64,000 nt of DNA from Agilicoccus flavus (lineage in GTDB: Bacteria > Actinomycetota > Actinomycetes > Actinomycetales > Dermatophilaceae). Position numbers and translations under genes: made by a program. Below are positions 54,986 to 62,352 of this stretch, piece by piece. Every line of letters begins with the position of its first letter. Within the stretch, counting starts at the first letter, position 1. The notes under the pieces were generated by a model that saw only the letters and a list, made by a program, of their open reading frames with translations, did no database searches and had not been told where the DNA came from. The stretch is from assembly GCF_014857905.1 (NCBI RefSeq), contig NZ_JACYXE010000001.1, forward strand, positions 62,001 through 126,000, written 5' to 3'.

Positions 54986-55474
54986 TCACCGCCGCTGCCA
55001 CTTGATGGCCTTCTCGCGGATCCGGTCGGCCACCGCCTCGGGCGACTCGGGTTCCCCGGCGGCGTAGGCGAGCAGGAGCTCCTCGAGGATCGTCGTCAGC
55101 GGGACCCCCTCCATCTCGGCGCGCGCGTGCGCCCGGGCGAGGGCGCGCGGCGGGAGCCGGAACACCGCCGGCTTCTTCGGCGCCTGCGCCGGGGGCAACT
55201 CGTCCGGCACGCGCCCGCGCCGCGCGGAGGCGGACGTGCGGCTCGCGAGGTCGACACGCTTGCGTCGGCGCATGACACCGAGCGCCTCGTCGTCCGTGAT
55301 GGGCCCGCGGTCGGGATGCCACTGCAGCGGCTTGAGCTCCCCGGGCAGCGCCTCGGCGCGGCGCGGCTCGCGCACCTCACCCAGATCCTCACCGGTCACG
55401 AAGACCCCCGGCTGCCATCGTTCTCCTTCCAGCGCGCCCACGGCGGGCGAACCGCGCAGGACAGGATAGGTCAC
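54986..55474 (-). CDS. Probable ribbon-helix-helix DNA-binding partner of the MinD/ParA-like ATPase
   Basis: A 162-residue basic protein. The middle (RRRKRVDLASRTSASARRGR) is positively charged and a C-terminal segment KPAVFRLPPRALARAHARAE with GVPLTTILEELLLAYAAGEP resembles a ribbon-helix-helix fold. It lies 26 bases downstream of a MinD/ParA-like ATPase gene on the same strand, as ParB-like partners do. Start GTG 55474 is uncertain. Role in partition or positioning is inferred. Confidence 0.65.
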   Translation of the reverse strand: MTYPVLRGSPAVGALEGERWQPGVFVTGEDLGEVREPRRAEALPGELKPLQWHPDRGPITDDEALGVMRRRKRVDLASRTSASARRGRVPDELPPAQAPKKPAVFRLPPRALARAHARAEMEGVPLTTILEELLLAYAAGEPESPEAVADRIREKAIKWQRR

Positions 55475-55500
55475 CCCCCATGGAGGAGGATGCCCGCAGG

Positions 55501-56682
55501 TCAGGGGGTCCGGAACCGGGACGTGATCGCGGCCGCGATCTCGAGATACGCCTCCCGGGTCTCCGGTGAGAGCAGGTCCCACTCGATGACGGCGCCGTCG
55601 GCGACGTGCGGGTCCGCCGGCACGACGACGAGGTCGGAGGCCCGCCCGAGATGCTCGAGCACGGCGTCCTTGTCGACGCTCCGGCTGACGAGGTCCTTGG
55701 CCGTGAGCACGACGATGCTCGTGCGCGCGAGGTGCTCGAACCCGTTGTCCTCGAGCCACTGGATGGTCTCGGCCGCCCGGCGGGCCCCGGTGATGGACCA
55801 CGCGGCCGGCACGACGACCGTGTCGGCGTACTCGAGGATCCCCTCCATGAGCGGGTGGGTCACCCCGGTGCCGCAGTCCACCTGCACGAACGAGTAGTAC
55901 TGCCGGATGACCTCCATGATGCGGCGGAAGTCGGCGGCGGTGAGCGAGTCGCCGAGCGTGGGGCTCGGCTCGCCCGGCAGCATCGTCAGGCGGCCCGAGG
56001 TCACCGTGAACCGGGAGAGGTCGTCGAGGCTCGCGATGCTGTCGACCTCGCGCGCGAGCGCGGAGACGCCCGAGAGCTGACGCCCGACGACGCGTTCGGC
56101 GAGGTCGCCGGCGTCGGGGTTGGCGTCGATCGCGAATACCGGGTCGGGGCGCAGGTTCGACAGCGCGAGCGAGGTCGCCGCCGTCGTCGACGTCTTGCTC
56201 ACCCCGCCCTTGAGGCAGAAGAACGCCGTGACGTGCTTGCCGCGCAGCTGCGTCGCGATCTGCCGGTCGCGGTCGAGCTCCCGCGCCTCCCGGGCCCCCG
56301 GGCCGGGGTTCCACCGGCCGCCGGTCGCCGTGTAGGCGAGAGACTGCCAGCCCTGGCGCGGCCGGACCGACCGCCGCCGCAGCATCGGCGCGGGCTCCGA
56401 CGTCGACCACGTCCGGGCGGGGGCCGCCGCCGGTTCCGTCGTCGCGGCCGCCGTGTTCGAGGGCCCGGCCGGCGCCGTGGTCATCGCCGACGGAGTGGTC
56501 GCCCCCGAGGCAGCCGGCGACGCGCCGCTCTCCGCGGGGCCGGGCGTCCCGGTTGCCGCCGACGCGGGCGTCGCCGCCCCGGCGGCGCCGACGTCGGCGC
56601 GGTTCGTCTTGTCGCGGTTCGTCTTGTCACGGGCGTACGGGCTCGGCGGGAACCCGGTGCGCTCGGGTCGTGCTGCGGTCAT
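55501..56682 (-). CDS. MinD/ParA-like ATPase with long disordered N-terminus (EspI-type architecture)
   Basis: A 393-residue protein. The first 100 residues are Ala/Pro/Thr-rich with a short repeat RDKTNRDKTN. Then comes a segment RPRQGWQSLAYTATGGRWNP seen before the ATPase in type VII secretion-associated EspI-like proteins, and a deviant Walker A KGGVSKT at residues 158-164, with Ser where ParA has Gly. Later motifs VFAIDANPDAGDL and FVQVDCGTGV complete the MinD fold. Such ATPases position protein complexes on membrane or DNA. ATG at 56682 has AGGAG upstream. It leads a two-gene unit with the ribbon-helix-helix gene. Confidence 0.9.
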   Translation of the reverse strand: MTAARPERTGFPPSPYARDKTNRDKTNRADVGAAGAATPASAATGTPGPAESGASPAASGATTPSAMTTAPAGPSNTAAATTEPAAAPARTWSTSEPAPMLRRRSVRPRQGWQSLAYTATGGRWNPGPGAREARELDRDRQIATQLRGKHVTAFFCLKGGVSKTSTTAATSLALSNLRPDPVFAIDANPDAGDLAERVVGRQLSGVSALAREVDSIASLDDLSRFTVTSGRLTMLPGEPSPTLGDSLTAADFRRIMEVIRQYYSFVQVDCGTGVTHPLMEGILEYADTVVVPAAWSITGARRAAETIQWLEDNGFEHLARTSIVVLTAKDLVSRSVDKDAVLEHLGRASDLVVVPADPHVADGAVIEWDLLSPETREAYLEIAAAITSRFRTP

Positions 56683-56833
56683 GGCTGCTCCTGTCGGCTC
56701 CGGGTGGCACGCGGGCCCCGCGTCCGACCGCCGCGAGGCGGCGGGCGCCGGGCGGCGCGGTCGAGGGTGCGGGCGGGACGTTCCGCGTCACACCCCCTGG
56801 AGTGGTGTCGGGCCGTACGGCCGGCGCCGGTTC

Positions 56834-57352
56834 TCAGGCGCAGGCCGACCGGGCCCGCTCACGACGACGCGCGGCGGCGTTGTGGCCGCGGCACTCGTCG
56901 CAGCGGCATCCGCGACGGTAGCTGTTCAGCGAGCCGGACCCGCGGGCGTGGGTCGGCGTGCGGTCGACGTCCGAGCCGCGCGAGCGCGACGGGACGAGCA
57001 CGCCGGACGAGGCGCGCGACGGGGTGAGGAGCTCCGCGAAGAACTTGCGGCGCTGCTTCGTCGTCGTGGACGCCCGGTAGCCGATGTCGTTCATCCGCAA
57101 CGCCTCCGCCAGGCAGTCCTCCCACACCGGGCAGGTCGAGCAGATGCGCTGGAGGCGGGCCGGCACACGGTCCTCCTCGTACTCCGGCGTCCACTCGTTC
57201 GCGCCGACCCCCGTGTCGCGCCGGCACGACGCCGTCTCGTCGAACGAACGGCTCGGGTTGGCGATGCGCGCCTTGAGCGAGCTCATGGACAGCGCGGCGT
57301 CGACGTTCGTCGAGAGCCCCCGGGCGCTGTGCAGGTCTTCTACGGTCCGCAT
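56834..57352 (-). CDS. WhiB-family Fe-S regulator with extra C-terminal cysteine cluster
   Basis: A 172-residue protein. The four iron-sulfur cysteines are C43, C71, C74 and C80 (motif CSTCPVWEDC). The usual GVWGGTT turn is changed to GYRASTTTKQRR. A second cluster at the C-terminus, YRRGCRCDECRGH, is a C-x-C-x2-C motif common in phage zinc proteins and rare in WhiB proteins. WhiB proteins sense redox/NO and bind sigma factor. ATG at 57352 follows AGGGGGAAC. The gene lies upstream of the MinD-like gene on the same strand. Confidence 0.9.
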   Translation of the reverse strand: MRTVEDLHSARGLSTNVDAALSMSSLKARIANPSRSFDETASCRRDTGVGANEWTPEYEEDRVPARLQRICSTCPVWEDCLAEALRMNDIGYRASTTTKQRRKFFAELLTPSRASSGVLVPSRSRGSDVDRTPTHARGSGSLNSYRRGCRCDECRGHNAAARRRERARSACA

Positions 57353-57652
57353 GGTTGTTCCCCCTGTGTCTGCGGTCGATCCTTCTGGAGTCTGCGGAGC
57401 GGTCGCTGCCGGCGTCAAGACGGGAAGAGCCCGGGATGCATGCGCTGCGGGACCGTCCGCCCGGCTCCCCATGACGTCGCGCCCCTCGCGGCCGGGCCGG
57501 GCCACCCGCGCCCAGACCGCTACGGACCGCGGTGCCGATCCGCGCGATCAGCGCAAAGGGCAACACGAATCCCCTTGTCGGACAGCCGATCAAGACGAGC
57601 GATCGACCCGCTCGTCCCGGACGATCGACCAACTTCGACGAGCGTCCGCATG

Positions 57653-57666
57653 ACTGTATATACGGT
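57653..57666. promoter_or_regulatory. Palindrome around GTATATAC in the whiB/HTH gap
   Basis: ACTGTATATACGGT is symmetric at 12 of 14 positions, with a perfect GTATATAC core. Such an AT-rich dyad is rare in DNA of this composition and could be an operator or promoter element. Confidence 0.4.
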
Positions 57667-57706
57667 GATGCGACGCCCTCGCCCTCGCCGACGGCGCCGC
57701 CTCGGA

Positions 57707-57722
57707 TGTGACGCATATCACG
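57707..57722. promoter_or_regulatory. CRP/GlxR-like binding site
   Basis: TGTGACGCATATCACG differs from the CRP consensus TGTGA-N6-TCACA at only the last base. In actinobacteria GlxR/Crp uses this consensus. It lies about 355 bases upstream of whiB and 320 upstream of the HTH gene. Confidence 0.55.
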
Positions 57723-58043
57723 CCTGTGGGTCGCCGGGGAACGCGCCGACCGAGCCCGCGCCCGCCGCGCCCCACGCCGCAAGCGTCTGCACACCGTCCG
57801 CGCCGGCGCACCCGCGCGGTGGCCGCCGGTCGACCCCGCGAGCCCCGCCAGCGCGGCACGCGGTGCGACGGCCTGTCGGATCCGCTCGGCACCCACACCC
57901 GGTACGGCCACCCGCGGCCCGCATACGCTGAGCCCGTCGCCGCCGCGCCCCGCCGACCCTCGCGTGAGTCGAAGGGCCTCGGAGCGCGACCGGACACGGC
58001 GGGCCATGCCCGCCGACCGACGCACGAGCGAGAAGGAGGACGG

Positions 58044-58550
58044 ATGGCGAATCAGGCCACGGCCGCCGCCCCGGCATCGTCCGCCGAGGACACGTCGGCC
58101 GACCCCGGCGACGCCACCCCGCCCGGCCCCCCGCCGGGCTACCTCACGGCCGAGATGATCGCCGCCGACCTCGCTCGCGTCACCGGCAAGAAGGCCGTCC
58201 CCGCCTCGACGATCCGCGCCATGGCCAGCCGGGGTCAGCTCCCGGCTCCGGCGCCGTGCCGGTGGGGCCGGCGAACCCTGTGGGAGTCCGAGGCGATCGC
58301 GGCGTGGCTCGCCCGCCGCGAGGCCAAGCACGTACCGCCCGGCGTCGTGCGCCAGATCCAGCGCCGCCTGGCCGCCCTCGACGAGCAGTCCCGCGAGACC
58401 GGCAACGACGCCCGCCTCAAGCAGGGCGTCCGCAACGCCTACCGCCGCGGCCTGTCGCTGCAGCAGATCGCCGACGCCATCAAGGTGAAGAACGGCGACC
58501 ACCACCCCACCCGCGAGGCCGTCCGCTCCCGCTTCGGGCCCTACCTCTAG
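58044..58550 (+). CDS. Helix-turn-helix DNA-binding protein of unknown role
   Basis: A 168-residue protein. After about 30 disordered residues, residues about 35-95 read like an excisionase/MerR-type HTH (YLTAEMIAADLARVTG, PASTIRAMASRGQLPAP, GRRTLWESEAIAAWL), and a second helical half follows (RRGLSLQQIADAIKVKNGDH) that may be another HTH. ATG at 58044 has the very strong ribosome site AGAAGGAGG, suggesting good expression. It is on the plus strand, upstream of the surface-protein pair; it may regulate that pair or whiB (inference). Confidence 0.8.
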   Translation: MANQATAAAPASSAEDTSADPGDATPPGPPPGYLTAEMIAADLARVTGKKAVPASTIRAMASRGQLPAPAPCRWGRRTLWESEAIAAWLARREAKHVPPGVVRQIQRRLAALDEQSRETGNDARLKQGVRNAYRRGLSLQQIADAIKVKNGDHHPTREAVRSRFGPYL

Positions 58551-59004
58551 GCGCGACCGGCCCCCTGGACGCCTCCGGTCGCCGGCCGGCGCGGCGATCG
58601 CCCCGCAGGTCACTCCCGCCTGTGCGCTCTGTCGCCCTGGTTTCTACGCCCCGCCGGGATGCCTGCCGCACCCTCCACGCCACGGATGCAGTGGCCGTCG
58701 ACTCTCCCGGCACGCGCGACCCAGGTGCGCGGGCCGATTCGGGGGCAGCGGATCGACCTCGGCCGAGTGCGTGACCGGCGTCGTCGCGGGCCGTCCTGGA
58801 GGCGCGGCGCGCGAGCCTCCAGGCGTTCATTTTTCAGGTCCACATCACGAGACGAGGCCGTGAATCGCCAGCGTCGTTGGCGGGGACGCGGTTCCGATTC
58901 GTCCGAGTCGGCGGCACTCCGACGGGCCTGTGGACAACTCCGTCGGACGGCGATGTGGGCGGTCGCGCCGCCACTACTGTCACGGCGTCGCCCACCCCCT
59001 CCCC
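58551..59004. other. 454-base intergenic region, possible small RNA or leader
   Basis: No protein frame fits. It contains a terminator-like hairpin with a T tract (described separately) about 245 bases after the upstream stop, leaving room for an untranslated RNA, and then the promoter/leader of the large surface-protein gene. Confidence 0.4.
58795..58834 (+). terminator. Intrinsic terminator with T tract
   Basis: CCTGGAGGC (58795-58803) pairs perfectly with GCCTCCAGG (58815-58823) around an 11-base loop, followed after six bases by TTTTT at 58830-58834. It is rare in this window for a hairpin to have a real T run. Confidence 0.7.
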
Positions 59005-62000
59005 ATGATGTGGAGACAACTCGTGACCTCGCGCATCCCCGCCTCGTTCCGCCGACGTGACACCGGACGCGTCCCGCGCGCCCACGACGCCGACCTCCTC
59101 GCGAAGATCGGGGCTCGTGCCGCCGGGGCCACCCTGTTCGTCGCGCTGGCCGCCGGCGCGGGCAGCGCGGTCGCCCACGCGGAGACCGCACCACCCCCGG
59201 CCGACCACGAGGGCGTCGACCACGAACAGGCCTCCGACCGCGAGCAGGCCTCCGACCACGACGCCGAGGCCCGTCCCGACCAGCCCCAGGACCAGGACCA
59301 GGACCAGGACGAGGCCCCGACCGCCCCGGAGCCCCCGTCGTCCGCGGCGACGGCCTCCCCCGGCGGCGACGCCGAGAGCGGTGGCGGGGACGACGCTGCG
59401 CACGACACGACCGGCGGCGGGGACCGATCGGGCGGCGAGGACCGGTCCGGCGGCGACCGGCCGGCCAAGGCAGTCGCCGACACCCACGGCGAGGGCGGTG
59501 GCGGTGGCGGTGGCGGCGAACGATCCCAGGACGGTGCGGACGCCGCTCGCGAGACCCCCGACCCGGCACGCGCCTCCAGCACCGCCACGCCTGACACCGG
59601 GGACGAGCGCGAGCCCGAGCGCGGCGCGGAGCCCGCCCAGCCCTCGGACCGACCCGCGGACCCCTCGGCCGACTCGTCCGAGCCGAAGACGGGCCAGGAG
59701 GGCGAGCGCGGGGACCGTCCGCCCCCCGCCGAGACCGGCGAGGATGCGCACCCCGGCCCCGTCCCGACCGATGCGGCGCCGGATGCCACCACACCGACCC
59801 CCGACGACCACCCCGCGAGGACGGCGCCGGGCGCCGACTCGACGGCGTCGCCCTCACCCACCACCGACGGTCCCACCCCGGCCGGCCCGGCCGCGGCCGA
59901 TGCGGCGCCGACGACGCGGGAGTCGCCGGCCCGGCCGACGACCGCCCGACCCGCGTCGGAGTCGGAGTCGGAGCCGAGCACCCACGCCGCCGAGCAGGCG
60001 CCTGCGCCGTCCGCCGCGGGGAGCGCGGAGACGTCGGGGCCGGGCGCACCCGAGGGACCCGCGGTCGCGGCCACCTCGACCGAGCAGCCCACGGTGTCGG
60101 TGCCATTCGGGCAGACCGAGCGGCCGGGCGACGGGGTCGAGCCGGGCCCCGGGTCCGGACCGATCGGTCAGGGGCCCCGGGCGGGGCTGACCGGCGACGA
60201 CGGGACCGGTCCCGCGACCACGTGGGCCGCCGCGCGCCCCGCCGCACCGCCGAGCGGGCGCCCGACTCCCACCGCCGACGCGAGCGACGCGGTCGCCTCT
60301 CCCGAGAAGGAAGCCGCCTCCGCCGCTCCGGCCCGTGACGTCGCGCCGACGCCCAACGCCGCCTCCTCGTTCCACGCGATGTCGAGCGGGACGACGGGGT
60401 CCGGGCCCGTCGGCCCGGCCCGGCCCGAGCAGGTCGCCGCCGCGCCCGGGTCGTGGCGGGAGGTGAACGTCGACGACCTGTTCGACGACGTCCTCGAGTC
60501 GCTGTCCCGCGCCGGAGGCCCGGCCGATCGCGCGCCGGCCCCCGACCGAGCCCGGCGAGAGGACGACACGACGGCGGCCGCAGACGGGTCCGACGACACG
60601 CGGCGCCGGGCAGCGGAGGGCGACGACGCGGCGACACCTGCCCGGCCCGGCACGCCGACGCCGCGCAGAGACCTCTCGCCCGACACCGCGGTGGAGGACG
60701 ACCCGACCCCGGCGGCCCGCCCGAAGCCCGGCAGGGGAGCCGCGGACCGCAAGGCCACCCCGGCCGGCCCCGCGAAAAAATCCGACGAAGGAAAGGCCCG
60801 CGGGAAGGCGGACCCGAAGGCGGCGCCCGAGGCCGAGCGCGAGGACCGACCGCGACGGTCCGGGCGCGTCGGCGCGGCCGACGGCCCCTCGGCCGCCCGC
60901 GCGATCCGCGACGCCCTCGAGGACGTCACCGAGGGGATCGCCCGCGACCTCGAGCGACTCACGCGGCCGAACGCCTCCCGTCGCGACGCGGCCGACCCCG
61001 CGCCCCGGCGCACCGCGCCTCGCCCCGCGGCCACCACCGGCCGCGGCGGGGACGACCCTGAGGACCGTGCGTCCGACGGCGGCGCGGCGCCGCGCTCGGC
61101 GCCCCGCGCCGAGCGGCCGTCCCCGGCGGACGAGGACGCCGACACCCGCGACGACACCACCGACGGGCCCACCCCCGGCCGGGCCCCTGCCGGCCCGGCT
61201 CCGACCAGCCCCACGACGCCTCGCGGCTCGGCACCGACAGCCACCCGCAGGCGCGACTCTGCGCCCGACGCGACCCCCTCCTCGACCCCCTCTGGCTCGT
61301 CGACCCCACCGGCCGCGCCGCTCAGGCCCGCCGACCCGAGCCGAGACCGCCTCGGCGAGGGCGACGACACGCCGGCGTCGACCGGTCCGGCCCGTTCGTC
61401 GGCCACGCCGTCCACGTCGGCCTCCCCCAGGTCGACGGCGCCCACGAGCACCGTCGCCGGGCCCGACCGACCGGCCCCGGCCCGGCCGCCCCGCCCGCTG
61501 CCCGCTCCGTCCGGCCCCGACGCCCGCCAGGCGCCGAGCTACCCGAGCGCCCCGGCCACGCGACGCACCTGGCGCAGCGGCGCGAAGGTCGACGGCGCGC
61601 CGTCCCCCGCGCGCGAGGTCCGCAGGCGCCTCGGCCGTGAGCCCGACCTCGTCGCCGTCGAGATCCCCGCCCGCTCGTGGTCCGACGTCACCCGCCCGAG
61701 CGTCGTGCCCCGCGACCTCGCCTCGTTCGCCGGCCCGAAGGTCGTCTCCGCACCGCTCCTCGTCCAGGCCGCGACCCCTCGGGCCTGCGCGAAGGGCGCG
61801 TACCGGAAGCACTGGGAGTCCCTCGCGACACACCTGCGTCCGCACCTGCGCGGCGGCCTGACCGTCGAACTCGTCGACGTCCCGGCCGACGGCGAGACGG
61901 GCGCCTCGGCGAAGGTCCGCGCGGGCTGCGTCCGCGACGTGGCCTCCACGCTGCGGGCGCGCCTGCCCGGCGTGCACCTGGCGTGGGGCATCCAGCTCGG

Positions 62001-62352
62001 CGGTCGCCCCGGCGACGCCCTGCTCGACCCCCGCGTCCGGTGGCCGGGGGCCGCGTCCGTCGACGTCATCTCGCTGCGGGTGCCGCCGCAGACGCCCTGG
62101 GGGCGCCTCGTCAACGACCCGCGCGGGCTGGCGTTCTGGTCCGACTTCGCCCGGGCGCAGGGCCGGCGGGTCGCGATCTCGGACTGGAGCGTGCCGGCGG
62201 GCGACCGCGCCGACGGCGCGTACGTGCAGGACATGTTCGAGTGGCTCGCCCGCACCGCCCGCTCCGGCGGGCTCGCCTACGACGTCCACCGCCTCACCCC
62301 GGCCGGGGCCGACGCCGCGGCGAGCACCTACCGCCGGTTGTTCCACCCGTGA
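59005..62352 (+). CDS. Very long secreted low-complexity protein ending in a degenerate GH26-like module
   Basis: About 1,115 residues. A signal peptide (around LFVALAAGAGSAVAHAETA, likely cut after AHA, residue 59) is followed by some 780 residues of Pro/Ala/Asp/Glu/Arg/Thr-rich sequence with short repeats (QDQDQDQD; GGGGGGG). Two helical islands break it: VNVDDLFDDVLESLSRAG and RAIRDALEDVTEGIARDLER. The last 265 residues align by eye with the GH26-like hydrolase at 42241-43317 (CAKGAYRKHWESLATHL, RWPGAASVDVISLRV, RVAISDWSVP, ASTYRRLF). The acid/base Glu segment is gone (TVELVDVPADG), and the nucleophile Glu is Asp in SDWSVP. It is probably a wall-spanning stalk with a sugar-binding tip. The stop overlaps the next start by four bases (GTGA). 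Confidence 0.85.
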   Translation: MMWRQLVTSRIPASFRRRDTGRVPRAHDADLLAKIGARAAGATLFVALAAGAGSAVAHAETAPPPADHEGVDHEQASDREQASDHDAEARPDQPQDQDQDQDEAPTAPEPPSSAATASPGGDAESGGGDDAAHDTTGGGDRSGGEDRSGGDRPAKAVADTHGEGGGGGGGGERSQDGADAARETPDPARASSTATPDTGDEREPERGAEPAQPSDRPADPSADSSEPKTGQEGERGDRPPPAETGEDAHPGPVPTDAAPDATTPTPDDHPARTAPGADSTASPSPTTDGPTPAGPAAADAAPTTRESPARPTTARPASESESEPSTHAAEQAPAPSAAGSAETSGPGAPEGPAVAATSTEQPTVSVPFGQTERPGDGVEPGPGSGPIGQGPRAGLTGDDGTGPATTWAAARPAAPPSGRPTPTADASDAVASPEKEAASAAPARDVAPTPNAASSFHAMSSGTTGSGPVGPARPEQVAAAPGSWREVNVDDLFDDVLESLSRAGGPADRAPAPDRARREDDTTAAADGSDDTRRRAAEGDDAATPARPGTPTPRRDLSPDTAVEDDPTPAARPKPGRGAADRKATPAGPAKKSDEGKARGKADPKAAPEAEREDRPRRSGRVGAADGPSAARAIRDALEDVTEGIARDLERLTRPNASRRDAADPAPRRTAPRPAATTGRGGDDPEDRASDGGAAPRSAPRAERPSPADEDADTRDDTTDGPTPGRAPAGPAPTSPTTPRGSAPTATRRRDSAPDATPSSTPSGSSTPPAAPLRPADPSRDRLGEGDDTPASTGPARSSATPSTSASPRSTAPTSTVAGPDRPAPARPPRPLPAPSGPDARQAPSYPSAPATRRTWRSGAKVDGAPSPAREVRRRLGREPDLVAVEIPARSWSDVTRPSVVPRDLASFAGPKVVSAPLLVQAATPRACAKGAYRKHWESLATHLRPHLRGGLTVELVDVPADGETGASAKVRAGCVRDVASTLRARLPGVHLAWGIQLGGRPGDALLDPRVRWPGAASVDVISLRVPPQTPWGRLVNDPRGLAFWSDFARAQGRRVAISDWSVPAGDRADGAYVQDMFEWLARTARSGGLAYDVHRLTPAGADAAASTYRRLFHP

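Larger units (their letters stand above)
57353..58043. other. 691-base divergent regulatory region
   Basis: The gap between whiB and the HTH gene holds no convincing gene. It contains two palindromic candidate regulator sites, described separately, and an AT-rich patch around 57640-57670 that is unusual for this genome. Promoters for both neighbours must lie here. Confidence 0.6.

Noticed and set aside
59280-59530. Short hexamer repeats (CAGGAC and GGTGGC units) considered as a CRISPR or regulatory repeat.
   Set aside because: They are in-frame codon repeats encoding Gln-Asp and Gly runs inside the large secreted protein; no spacers.
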